Part shown: piece after piece, positions 55,875-64,000 of the stretch
Numbering within the stretch: position 1 is the first letter of the stretch
How the letters are laid out: every line of letters starts with the position of its first letter
Source of the DNA: Pseudomonas sp. FP453
GTDB taxonomy: Bacteria; Pseudomonadota; Gammaproteobacteria; Pseudomonadales; Pseudomonadaceae
Reading direction: 5' to 3'
Assembly: GCF_030687495.1 (NCBI RefSeq)
Contig: NZ_CP117435.1
Location: forward strand, 2,236,501 to 2,300,500
Length of the DNA stretch: 64,000 nt
Program-made: the position numbers and the translations under genes
Notes under the pieces: generated by a model
Databases searched by the model: none
Told to the model about the DNA's origin: nothing
The model's input: the letters and a program-made list of their open reading frames with translations, nothing else

Positions 55875-57488
55875 TCACGCCGCCGCTTGCCGCCCCGGAA
55901 TCGCCGCAATCAGCTCGCGGGTGTACGCCGTCGCGGGGCGGTTGAAGATGTGTTCCACCGAGCCATGTTCGATCACGCGGCCTTGGCGCAACACCAGCAC
56001 CTGGTGCGCGAAGTTGGCCACCACCGACAGGTCGTGCGACACCAGCACATAGGCAATGCCCATCTCCCGTTGCAGCTCTTCCAGCAGGTCGAGAATGTGC
56101 GCCTGCACCGACACATCCAGGGCGCTGACCGGTTCATCCAGCAGCAACAGGTCCGGTTTCAACGCCAGGGCGCGGGCGATGGCGACGCGTTGGCATTGCC
56201 CGCCGGAGAGTTCGCGGGGCAGGCGGTCCAGGTAGCTGATGGGCAGGTGCACGCGGCTGATCAGTTCGCGCGCGGCCTGTTCCAGGGCGGCGCCCTTGAG
56301 CAGGCCGAAGGATTCCAGCGGCTCGACGATACTCTCGAAAATGGTCAGGCGCGGGTCCAGCGCGGCGAACGGGTTCTGTTGCACCAGCTGGATACGCTGG
56401 CGCAGCGGGCGGAATTCGCGCCAGCTGAGGTCGGTGATGTCCCGCTGTTCGAAGTGCACGCGGCCGTGGCTGGGCTTCTCCAGGCCGAGGGCGATGCGCA
56501 GCGCCGTGCTCTTGCCCGAGCCGGACTCGCCGACAATCGCCAGGGTCTGCCCGGGGTAAACCTCCAGGCTCAGGTCTTCCAGGGCCAGGAAGGTGCTGGC
56601 TTCGCCCTTGACCTTGGGCAGCGCGAAGGTCTTGCCCACGTGGTGCAGGCTGAGGATCGGCGCCTGCGTCGGGTCCAGGTTCAGCAAGGGCTCGCGGCGC
56701 CGGGCAAACGCCGGTGCGGCGGCGATCAGGGCGCGGGTGTAGTCGTGCTGCGGCGCGTCGAGGATCTGCCGGGGCGGGCCCTGTTCCACCAGTTCACCGT
56801 GCTGCATGACGAGGATGCGGTCGGCGCGGTCGGTGGCCACGCCGAGGTCGTGGGTGATGATCAGCAGCGAAATCCCGCGCTCACTGACCAGGCGTTGCAG
56901 GTGGTCGAGGATCTTGCGCTGCACGGTCACGTCGAGGGCGCTGGTGGGCTCGTCGGCGATGATCAGGCGCGGGTTGCCGGCCAGGGCAATGGCGATCAGC
57001 ACCCGCTGGCGCATGCCGCCAGAGAGTTCATGGGGATACTGGCGGGCGCGCAACACCGGTTTGTCGATGCCCACCTGTTGCAGCAGCTCGACAATATCGG
57101 CATCGACGCCGGGGTAGCGTTTGCCGTGCGCGAGGATCAGCGCTTCAGCGATCTGCTGGCCCACGCGCAACGTCGGGTTGAGGCTGACCATCGGGTCCTG
57201 GGGCACCAGCCCGACGGTACGGCCGCGCACGCCGCGCTTCTGGCGTTCGCTGGCGTGGGTCAGGTCGTTGCCCGCGATCCACAGCGCGCCGCCGCTGATC
57301 TGCGCGTTGTCCGGCAGCAAGCCGAGGATCGCGTTGGCCAGGGTCGATTTGCCCGAGCCGGACTCGCCGACAATCGCCACGGTTTCACCCTCGGCAATCG
57401 CCAGCGACAGCTGTTTGACGGCGGCGGTGAGTTGCCCGCCGGAACGGTAGCTGACACTGAGTTGGCGCACATCCACTAAAGCGCTCAT
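55875..57488 (-). CDS. Peptide-type ABC transporter, double ATP-binding protein (DppD-DppF fusion)
   Basis: A 537-residue protein with two ABC ATPase domains. The first has GESGSGKST near 37-45, LSGGMRQR and LIIADEPTSALD. The second has GESGSGKST again near 300, LSGGQCQR and LLLLDEPVSALD. Both carry the oligopeptide-family tail (QILDAPQHDYTRALIAAAP; HIFNRPATAYTRELIAAIP). It drives the DppB/DppC-type permeases of the same operon. ATG 57488 overlaps the permease stop (ATGA). An open frame continues upstream but lies inside the permease gene. It is the last gene of the operon. Confidence 0.95.
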   Translation of the reverse strand: MSALVDVRQLSVSYRSGGQLTAAVKQLSLAIAEGETVAIVGESGSGKSTLANAILGLLPDNAQISGGALWIAGNDLTHASERQKRGVRGRTVGLVPQDPMVSLNPTLRVGQQIAEALILAHGKRYPGVDADIVELLQQVGIDKPVLRARQYPHELSGGMRQRVLIAIALAGNPRLIIADEPTSALDVTVQRKILDHLQRLVSERGISLLIITHDLGVATDRADRILVMQHGELVEQGPPRQILDAPQHDYTRALIAAAPAFARRREPLLNLDPTQAPILSLHHVGKTFALPKVKGEASTFLALEDLSLEVYPGQTLAIVGESGSGKSTALRIALGLEKPSHGRVHFEQRDITDLSWREFRPLRQRIQLVQQNPFAALDPRLTIFESIVEPLESFGLLKGAALEQAARELISRVHLPISYLDRLPRELSGGQCQRVAIARALALKPDLLLLDEPVSALDVSVQAHILDLLEELQREMGIAYVLVSHDLSVVANFAHQVLVLRQGRVIEHGSVEHIFNRPATAYTRELIAAIPGRQAAA

Positions 57489-58384
57489 CGCTGGGTCTCC
57501 TCGAAGGTGCGGGCGATATGGTTGAGGCTGAACACCACGGCCACCAGGAACAGGCCGGGCAACAGGGACACCCACGGCGCGGTGATCAGAAAGTGCCGGC
57601 CGTTGGCGATCAACGTGCCCCATTCGGCGGCCGGGGGCACCGCGCCGAAACCGAGGAAGCTCAGCCCGGCGGTGGCAAGGATCGCCGCACCGAAGTCCAG
57701 GGTCGCCAACACCGCCACCGGGCCCCAGGCATTCGGCAGGATATGGCGCAGCAAGGTGCGCCCCCAACTGGCGCCGCCCAGGCGCGCGGCCTCGACATAG
57801 GGCAGGGTCTTGACCCGCAGCACTTCGGCACGGGTGGTGCGGGCGAACCCCGGAATGATGCCGACGCCCACGGCGATGGCCACCGGCACCGTGCCAAAGC
57901 CGATAGCGGTGACAATCGCCAGGGCCAGCAGCACGCCGGGCAGGGCCAGCAGCACATCGACAAAACGCATGATCAGCGAGTCGATCCGCCCACCGGCAAA
58001 GCCCGAGAGGATGCCCAACCCGAGCCCGCCCACCAGCGCAATGCCCACCGCCAGCGACGCCGCCAGCATCGACAGGCGCGCGCCGTAGACCACCCGGGTA
58101 AACAGGTCGCGGCCCAGTTCATCGGTGCCGAACCAGTGGGTGAAATTGGGCGCGCGCAGCTTGTCGGCGGGCGAGGTGGCGTAGGGATCAAAGCCGGTCA
58201 GCAGGTGCGGCACCACGGCGCTGACCAGCGCGAACAGCACCAGCAACAACGCCAGGCTGAAACCGGGTTTGCGCAACAACGGCAGCAACACCGCCGTGGC
58301 GCGTTGCAGGCGGCTGCGGCGGCGCCACAGCGGTTGGCTGGCCGGCAGGGCTTTGCCGCGCAGGTTCTGCTCAAGGATGGTCAT
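57485..58384 (-). CDS. Peptide-type ABC transporter permease (DppC type)
   Basis: A 299-residue permease with six helices. FDPYATSPADKLRAPNFTHW, GTDELGRDLFTRVVYGARLS and FVDVLLALPGVLLALAIV are typical of the DppC/OppC/NikC branch, and YVEAARLGGASWGRTLLRHI is the ATPase-docking loop. It starts three bases after the DppB-type gene and overlaps the ATPase gene. Confidence 0.95.
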   Translation of the reverse strand: MTILEQNLRGKALPASQPLWRRRSRLQRATAVLLPLLRKPGFSLALLLVLFALVSAVVPHLLTGFDPYATSPADKLRAPNFTHWFGTDELGRDLFTRVVYGARLSMLAASLAVGIALVGGLGLGILSGFAGGRIDSLIMRFVDVLLALPGVLLALAIVTAIGFGTVPVAIAVGVGIIPGFARTTRAEVLRVKTLPYVEAARLGGASWGRTLLRHILPNAWGPVAVLATLDFGAAILATAGLSFLGFGAVPPAAEWGTLIANGRHFLITAPWVSLLPGLFLVAVVFSLNHIARTFEETQR

Positions 58385-58387
58385 GGT

Positions 58388-59338
58388 CTAGGACACCTTT
58401 GGCGTGTGGGAGATACGCGGGTCGAGCCACGGGTACAGCAGGTCCACCAGCAGGTTGACCAGCACAAACGCCGCCGCCGACACCGCGACGATGGCCAGCA
58501 CCACCGGGATGTCCTGGCGCAACACGGCTTCCTGGGCCAGGCGGCCGATGCCGGAGCGGGCGAAGATGGTTTCCACCAGCACTGCGCCGGACACCGTGTT
58601 GCCCACCTGCAAGCCGATCAGCGTGAGGATCGGCAGCGCCGCATTCTTGAAGCCGTGGCGCGCCTGCACCTGGCCGCGGCTGAGGCCCTTGGCGTAGGCG
58701 GTGGCGATATACGACTCCTTCCACACACCCTGGAAACTGCGTTGCAGCACCTGGGCGTACACCGCCGCGCTGGGAATCGCCAGGGTCACCGCCGGCAATA
58801 TCAGGCTTTCAAAGCCCTTGCTGCCGGTGGCCGGAAACCAGCCCAGGCCAAACGCAAACACCTGGATCAGCAACAGGCCCATCCAGAACACCGGCACCGA
58901 AAAGCCCAGCGACGGCAGGCGCGTCAGGGCCTTTTTCAACGGTTGCCAGCGGATGTAGGCGGTGAGGTAGGCCAGGCCAATGCCGCCGAGCAACGACAGC
59001 ACGATGGCCAGGCCCGCCAGGGACAGGGTTTGCGGCAGGCGCTCCACCAGCAAATCAGCCACCGGGCGGTTCATCGACAGCGACTGGCCGAAGTCACCGC
59101 GCAGCGCGCCCCACAGCAGGTCGAAGTACTGCTCGAACACGCCCTTGTCCAAGCCGTAATAAGCGCGTGCCTTGGCCAGGTCTTCCACCGACAGCGCATC
59201 GGCCTCCATGCCCGAGGCGCTGAGCATCAGGGACAGGGTGTCGCCCGGCAGCAGATACAGGATGAAGTAGGTGATGCTGTAGGCGCCCCACAACACCAGC
59301 AGCGCCTGGCCGACACGGCCGATCAGGTAGCGGCTCAT
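58388..59338 (-). CDS. Peptide-type ABC transporter permease (DppB type)
   Basis: A 316-residue permease with six helices. YLIGRVGQALLVLWGAYSIT at the start, LPGDTLSLML, DFGQSLSMNRPVADLLVERL and YIATAYAKGLSRGQVQARHG with FKNAALPILTLIG are family marks, and VETIFARSGIGRLAQEAVL is near the end. Its ATG overlaps the stop of the solute-binding protein gene (ATGA). It pairs with the DppC-type gene downstream. Confidence 0.95.
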   Translation of the reverse strand: MSRYLIGRVGQALLVLWGAYSITYFILYLLPGDTLSLMLSASGMEADALSVEDLAKARAYYGLDKGVFEQYFDLLWGALRGDFGQSLSMNRPVADLLVERLPQTLSLAGLAIVLSLLGGIGLAYLTAYIRWQPLKKALTRLPSLGFSVPVFWMGLLLIQVFAFGLGWFPATGSKGFESLILPAVTLAIPSAAVYAQVLQRSFQGVWKESYIATAYAKGLSRGQVQARHGFKNAALPILTLIGLQVGNTVSGAVLVETIFARSGIGRLAQEAVLRQDIPVVLAIVAVSAAAFVLVNLLVDLLYPWLDPRISHTPKVS

Positions 59339-60966
59339 GGCGTGCCGATCTCGATATCACCCAGCAGGGCGAACCCTTCGGCGGTCCAGCGGAAGTTTTT
59401 CACCTTGGCCGAAGTCGCGGCCTGCCACACCCGCTCATACACCGGGAAGGCCGAGCTTTCGTCGATCAGCAGGTCTTGCAGGGCGCCATAGGCCGCCGCG
59501 CGTTGCGGGCCCTGGGTGGCGGTGATGCCGGCATCGAACAAGCCCTTGGCTTTTTCCAGCACCGCCGGCTCATAGGTGTTGGTGGCCACGGTGGAGCTGT
59601 TGGCGGTGCGTGGATCGAGGATGGTTTGCAGGATGATAGGGTCGGCGCGGGTCATGTAGTTGATCGTCAGGTCGTAGTTGCCGGCGGAGTTGTTGGCCAC
59701 CCACTCGGCGCGGGTGACCACGCTGAGTTTCAACTCGATGCCGACCTTGCGCAGTTGGTCCTGGATCAACACGTCGCCGGCGGTTTCCGCCGGGCTGATG
59801 TTGTAGCTCAGGCTCAGGCGCTTGCCGTTTTTCTGCCGGTAACCGTCGGCGCCCTTGGCCCAGCCGGCTCCATCCAGCAGCTGTTCGGCGCCCGCCGGGT
59901 CGTAGCCGAGCTTGGCCGCCTGGCTCTTGGCGAAGGGCGTGGTCACGTCGAAGATGCCTTGCACCACCGGGAACTCGGCGTTGTACACGGTGCTGGCGTA
60001 GCTCGTGCGGTCGATGGACTTCTGCACGGCCAGGCGCACTTGGCGGTCGGCGAGGATGCGTTCGCCACGGGTGTTGGGGTACAGGTTCAACGCCGGGCCG
60101 GGCAGCGAGCGGCTCTGGATGGTTGCGCCCTTGGACTGGAACAGCTTGAGGTCCACTTCGGAGAACGGGTTGCGCGGCCACAGGATGTCGGCCTTGCCTT
60201 GCAGGAACAGGCCGTTGCGCACGCTTTCTTCGGGGATGTAGCTGACGTCGATCGCATCCAGATGGGCTTCGCCCTGGTTTTTCATATTGGCCGAGGCCCA
60301 GGCGTAGCCTTTGCGTTTGGTCAGGTGCGCGCCGACTTCCGGGGTGTAGCTCGCCAGCACAAAGGGCCCGGTGCCGATGATCTTGCCCAGGGAGCGCTCC
60401 TTGACGGTCAGCGCATAGGAGGCGGGCGCGAGGATCGCCAGGTTGGTGGTGGAGGTGGCCTGCAAGAAGCCCGCGTTGGGCCGCGACAGCACCAGCTTGA
60501 CGGTGAAGTCATCCACCACTTCGGCATGGTCGTAACCCGCCAGGTAGGTCGCGCCAAACGTGGCCGGCAGCTCGGTGGCCAGGGCCTTGTCGCTGTCGAA
60601 CGCAGTCTTCACCGCCTTCGCATCGAAGCGTTCGCCGTTGCTGAAGGTCACGTTGTCGCGCAGGTGAAAGGTGTAGGTCAGCGCGTCGTCACTGACCTCC
60701 CAGCTTTTGGCCAGCCACGGGATGATCTTGCCGGTTTCCGGGTCCTGGTCGGTGAGGGACTCGGCGACATTGCGCAGCAGCACCCGGTGTTCCAGCCAAT
60801 AGACCTGGAACGGGTCGACGCTGACCAGCGTGGTGTTGTCGCCAAAGAACGCGATATTCAGGGTTTTGTTGGCCTGGGCCTGCTCACCCGCAGGCGAGCA
60901 GCCGGCCAGGGCCAGCGCCAGGGCGCACGGGGCCAGCAAGCGGCTCATCAAGTTGGAGGTAGTCAA
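59335..60966 (-). CDS. Family 5 solute-binding lipoprotein (peptide/opine/metallophore type)
   Basis: A solute-binding protein of about 543 residues. The start has a lipoprotein signal (ALALALAGC, Cys23), so it is anchored in the membrane. DPETGKIIPWLAKSWEVSDD, FHLRDNVTFSNGERFDAKAV and GTGPFVLASYTPE are the SBP_bac_5 signature. TTG 60966 has GAGGG seven bases upstream and gives a good lipoprotein signal; ATG 60948 would make the signal short. The ligand may be a peptide, a metal chelate or an opine. The TonB receptor 44 bases upstream suggests a large or scarce ligand such as a metallophore. Confidence 0.9.
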   Translation of the reverse strand: MTTSNLMSRLLAPCALALALAGCSPAGEQAQANKTLNIAFFGDNTTLVSVDPFQVYWLEHRVLLRNVAESLTDQDPETGKIIPWLAKSWEVSDDALTYTFHLRDNVTFSNGERFDAKAVKTAFDSDKALATELPATFGATYLAGYDHAEVVDDFTVKLVLSRPNAGFLQATSTTNLAILAPASYALTVKERSLGKIIGTGPFVLASYTPEVGAHLTKRKGYAWASANMKNQGEAHLDAIDVSYIPEESVRNGLFLQGKADILWPRNPFSEVDLKLFQSKGATIQSRSLPGPALNLYPNTRGERILADRQVRLAVQKSIDRTSYASTVYNAEFPVVQGIFDVTTPFAKSQAAKLGYDPAGAEQLLDGAGWAKGADGYRQKNGKRLSLSYNISPAETAGDVLIQDQLRKVGIELKLSVVTRAEWVANNSAGNYDLTINYMTRADPIILQTILDPRTANSSTVATNTYEPAVLEKAKGLFDAGITATQGPQRAAAYGALQDLLIDESSAFPVYERVWQAATSAKVKNFRWTAEGFALLGDIEIGTP

Positions 60967-61010
60967 TGGGTAGCCCTCATGTGGCGGTTCGGGTGCATGC
61001 ACGGTGTGGA

Positions 61011-63432
61011 TCAGAAGTCGTAGGCCAGCTTGGTGTACCAGTAGCCGCCGCCCGGGTAGAACGGCGGGTTGCCGTAGGCCGCCAGGCCCAGGTTGCTGTA
61101 CACCGCGTGCTTGTCGGGGCGCACGTCGAAGATGTTGGTGCCGCCGATGCTCACGGTGAGGTGGTCGACGAAGGTGTAGCTCACGTCGAGGTCGGTGATC
61201 CATTTGGCGCCGAAGCTGCGGTCGCCGCTGGGGTTGACCGCGAGGGTCTTGACCGCGCCGTAGCGCGCGGTTTGCAGGTTCACCGCGAGGTCGTCGATCT
61301 TCCAGTTGGCGCCGAGGATCCATTTGGTCTTGGGCGAGGCGTCGGTGAGGTCGCCGGCGCGGTCGCGGCCCACCAGGGTCACGCCGGTGTTAGCCAGCGC
61401 GGCCGGGGTGTCGCGGCTGTCCTGGATGGTGGTCTTGTTCCAGTTGAAGCCCAGGCTCCAGCGCACCTCGCCATAGGCGTCCAGCGGCGTGGTGTGGTCG
61501 GCGACCACGTCCAGGCCCTTGGTGCGGGTGTCGAAGGCGTTGGTGTAGTAGTTGACCCAGGTGCCGGACGGCACGCCTTGGGCGGTGAGGATCGCGTTGA
61601 TCGCGCCGTTGCCGCGGTCGTAGATGTGTGCTGGTGAGGGCGATGCGGTCGTCGATGTCGATCAGGTAGGCGTCGGCGGTGATGCTGGTGCGCGGCGCCG
61701 GTTGCCAGGTCAGGCCGAGGCCGAGGTTGCGTGATTTTTCCGGCTTGAGGTCATCGCCACCGAGGGCCTTGGCCAGGTTGCTGCCGGATGGGGTCAGGCG
61801 GGTCACGGCGGGCACCACGTTGCCGTCGGCATCCAGGGCTACGCGGTTGTCGGCGACGGTGTAGCCGATCTGCGTCAGGGACGGCGCACGGAAGCCAGTG
61901 CCGACGGTGCCGCGCACGGCCACGCTGTCGGTCAGTTCATAGCGTGAATTGACCTTGAGGCCGAAGGTGTTGCCTGAGTCATCGTCGTAATGTTCGACGC
62001 GACCGGCCACGTCCAGGAACCATTTGTCGGTCAGGTCAAAACCCAAATCCAGGTAGCCGGCGACGTTGTTGCGGATCAGGCTGACTTCATCTTCCGGGCG
62101 AATCGTCACCGCCGCCTGCGCGCCCGACGCGGCGGGGTAGGTGCCGGTGATATAGGCCTCGCGGTCACCGGCGAAGGTGCTGAAATGCTCCCAGCGATGT
62201 TCCAGGCCGGCCGACACCTGCACCGGCGTGGTCAGGTTGAACAGGCTGTCGTAGCGGCGGGTGAAGTCGAGGTTGTTGACCCACTGTTCAAAACGAAAGG
62301 TCGCCAGGTTGTCGAACTTGGTCGGCGACGCGGTGCCCAGGGACGGGTTGATATTCAGGTCGCTGGAGTGGTGCACGTTGTTGCGCCCGTAGGTGGTGCT
62401 CAGGTCCCAGTTCCACTCGGCCAACTCGCCCTTGCCGCCAAACAGCAACTGGTAGTCGCGGTCCTTGATGTTGTTCAGCGGGAAGTAACCGTCGGGGAAC
62501 ACCTCGGGCACGGCGGCGGTGCCGGTGGGCAGGCGGAAATAGTTGGCGGCTTCGGCATCCCGTTCGCCGTAGGTGGAGAACGAGTACAGCGTGAGGTTTT
62601 CCAGCGGCAGTTCGGCGTTGTAGGCGAGGTTGAAGGCCTTGAGGTCGGGGTCGCCGTTCTTGATCGCCACGCGGTCCCAGGCCGCTTCCTTGGCCGGGTC
62701 GTTGAAGGCCTTGACGCTGCTGTCGGCCTTGTCGTTCCACGACGCATTGCCGCGTTTGCGCGCATCGGCGGAGAGGTGGAAAAAGCCGCCCTGGCCCAGC
62801 TCGAAGCCTTGGTCGCCAGCCACCTTGATCGTCTCGCCTTCGCCTGAAAACAGCTGGCCGTAGCTGGTTTCCAGATGGCCGCCGCTCTTGGTGTTTTTCA
62901 GGATGATGTTGATCACGCCCGCCACCGCATCCGAGCCGTACTGCGCGGCGGCGCTGTCCTTGAGCACTTCGATATGGTCTACGGCGCTGACCGGGATCAG
63001 GTCGATGTCCACCGCATTGGCGCCGCTGTTGTCGATGGACCCGCGCTGGCCGGTGGCGCCGTTGTGCCGGCGTTTGCCGTTGACCAGCACCAGGGTGTAC
63101 GCCGGGCCCAGGCTGCGGTTGCTCAAGGGCCGCGTCACCGAGTTGTAGCCGGCGATATTGGTGCCGAAGTTGAACGACGGCAGCAACTTGGCAATCGCCT
63201 CGGACAACTCCGCGCGGCCGGTCTTGAGCAACTGGTCGCTGTTGATCACGTCAATCGGCGCCGGGCTGTCGGCCACGGTGCGCTCCTGGCCGCGCAGGCC
63301 GGTGGAGATCACGGTCACGGTGTCGAGCTTGGCGTCATCGGCAAACGACGGCGCGGCCGCCAAGAGCAGGGAACTGGTCAGCAAGGACAGGTGGAACTTC
63401 TTCAGCGGTAGGGCGCAGGTGATATCGGGCAT
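61011..63432 (-). pseudogene. TonB-dependent receptor, one-base frameshift
   Basis: A receptor of about 806 residues after correction. The signal peptide has [18 protein letters not shown]. The plug shows [51 protein letters not shown] and [20 protein letters not shown]. Near base 61628 the frame DIDDRIALTSTHLRPRQRR should continue as STIYDRGNGAINAILTAQG, which appears one base later; removing one base restores the barrel, ending YTKLAYDF. It is the first gene of the minus operon with the solute-binding lipoprotein and peptide-type ABC genes. The NGKRRH plug type is common in receptors for non-ferrichrome ligands, but the ligand is unknown. Confidence 0.88.
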
Positions 63433-63831
63433 GTCAGCAATAGTCCATTGATTCTGGTACTGGCCCGTGGCGTGGGTACAGCGTCGAAAGCGAGGTAGGG
63501 GAAACGATTAAGGTGGGGTTGAACTGAATTTATTACTATAAAAAACCTGAGTGAAATTCTTTTTTCGAATAAGCTAATTATTAAATATTGTTATTTAGAT
63601 AATTTATAAAATTATTAATTTTCATGATCGTTCCAGCACTCGGCGTGGGAACGATCAAATCGAAGTGGTGTGTGTTGAGTCGGATACATTTGACGGGTTA
63701 CGTCGCGAATGAGATGGATTATCAATTCTGTTTATTTCGGCATTTTTATCGCATAAACTCCGCCCCGCTGGCGTCTGGCCACCTTTCGCCTGCAGCAAAA
63801 ACAATAACTATCTGGCGTAGGGGTGCAGGGC
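63433..63831. promoter_or_regulatory. AT-rich divergent intergenic region
   Basis: About 400 bases between two divergent TonB receptor genes. Bases 63520-63625 are extremely AT-rich for this genome and probably contain the promoter of the minus operon. GGATTATCAATTCTG at 63715-63729 resembles half a Fur box. No gene is credible here. Confidence 0.45.
63625..63657. repeat. TGATCGTTCC-family element
   Basis: TGATCGTTCC and its inverse GGAACGATCA flank a 13-base centre (AGCACTCGGCGTG). It is a diverged copy of the element at 41521. Confidence 0.75.
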
Positions 63832-64000
63832 GTGAATGTCAAAAAAACTACAATCGCGATGGCCGTAGGGTCCATGGCGTGCCTGGCGAACGGCGCCTGG
63901 GCGGCTGAGAGCAACAGCCTGGAAATCGCGCCGATCACCGTCAGCGGCGAAAAAATCAACCGCACCCTGGAACAGACCCAGTCCAGCGTGGTGGTGGTGA
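63832..64000 (+). CDS. TonB-dependent receptor, N-terminal fragment (cut by window end)
   Basis: The reading frame from GTG 63832 runs to the end of the window. It begins with a signal peptide (VKKTTIAMAVGSMACLANGAWA, shown here as the basic start VKKTT and the hydrophobic core), then ESNSLEIAPITVSGEKINRT and LEQTQSSVVVV, which is the TonB box and start of a plug domain. The mature region and barrel lie beyond the window. A GTG at 63823 is an alternative start. Confidence 0.75.
   Translation, partial: MNVKKTTIAMAVGSMACLANGAWAAESNSLEIAPITVSGEKINRTLEQTQSSVVVV

Noticed and set aside
57518..59491. Plus-strand ORF of 657 codons
   Set aside because: Antisense to the permease genes; the Gln, His and Arg-rich product is a frame shadow.
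60967..61323. N-terminal extension of the solute-binding lipoprotein frame
   Set aside because: It runs inside the TonB gene in another frame and precedes a clear lipoprotein signal, so it is not part of the protein.

Overview
The window looks like chromosomal DNA of a Pseudomonas, most likely of the P. fluorescens group. The left edge carries the conserved block gacA-uvrC-pgsA-tRNA-Gly, gacA starts at TTG as in fluorescent pseudomonads, the coding DNA is GC-rich, and REP-type repeats of the fluorescens/putida kind lie in several gaps. No phage, insertion sequence, CRISPR array or rRNA was seen. About fifty genes fill the window, nearly all in tight operons for transport and catabolism of small nitrogenous compounds or for TonB-dependent uptake.

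Layout. 1-3.6 kb: end of an XRE regulator, gacA, uvrC, pgsA, tRNA-Gly(GCC). 3.8-6.7 kb: proton-translocating transhydrogenase pntAA-pntAB-pntB. 6.7-16.0 kb: catabolic locus of unknown substrate, with a plus operon (MHS symporter, Asp/Glu-type racemase, AraC regulator), a minus operon (flavin monooxygenase, SDR, second MHS symporter, RidA), another SDR and a LysR regulator. Two matching ATAGG-N5-CCTAT palindromes lie before the monooxygenase and before the first symporter. 16.3-24.9 kb: polar amino acid ABC transporter, DapA-type lyase, D-amino-acid-type flavoprotein, aldehyde dehydrogenase, ProR-superfamily epimerase with a Ser/Cys active-site pair, and a GntR regulator. Together these read as a hydroxyproline-type pathway. 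25.0-28.4 kb: an AT-richer DUF421 gene, a HAD phosphatase, repeats, a broken LysR gene and an SDR.

28.4-41.5 kb: a probable siderophore island, with two overlapping ABC genes of the YbtPQ/IrtAB/PchHI kind, an ABC-2 system whose permease carries a dead M1-peptidase-like domain, two convergent and similar TonB receptors, a Fur-box-like site and a PchR-like AraC regulator. 41.9-52.8 kb: betaine-type ABC transporter, AraC and GntR regulators, PuuB/DadA-like flavoprotein, MFS carrier, DapA-type lyase and PuuC-like aldehyde dehydrogenase. This repeats the lyase/flavoprotein/dehydrogenase/GntR logic of the 16-25 kb locus with a different transporter. 52.9-55.7 kb: EamA carrier and a two-component flavin monooxygenase. 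55.9-63.4 kb: a minus operon of TonB receptor, lipoprotein solute-binding protein, two permeases and a double ATPase. The window ends inside another TonB receptor gene.

Six genes are interrupted by nine single-base changes, and every one is an extra base, never a missing one. Removing these bases restores full family-length proteins. This bias points to sequence or assembly error more than to gene decay. Functions were judged from sequence motifs read by eye; no database search was possible.
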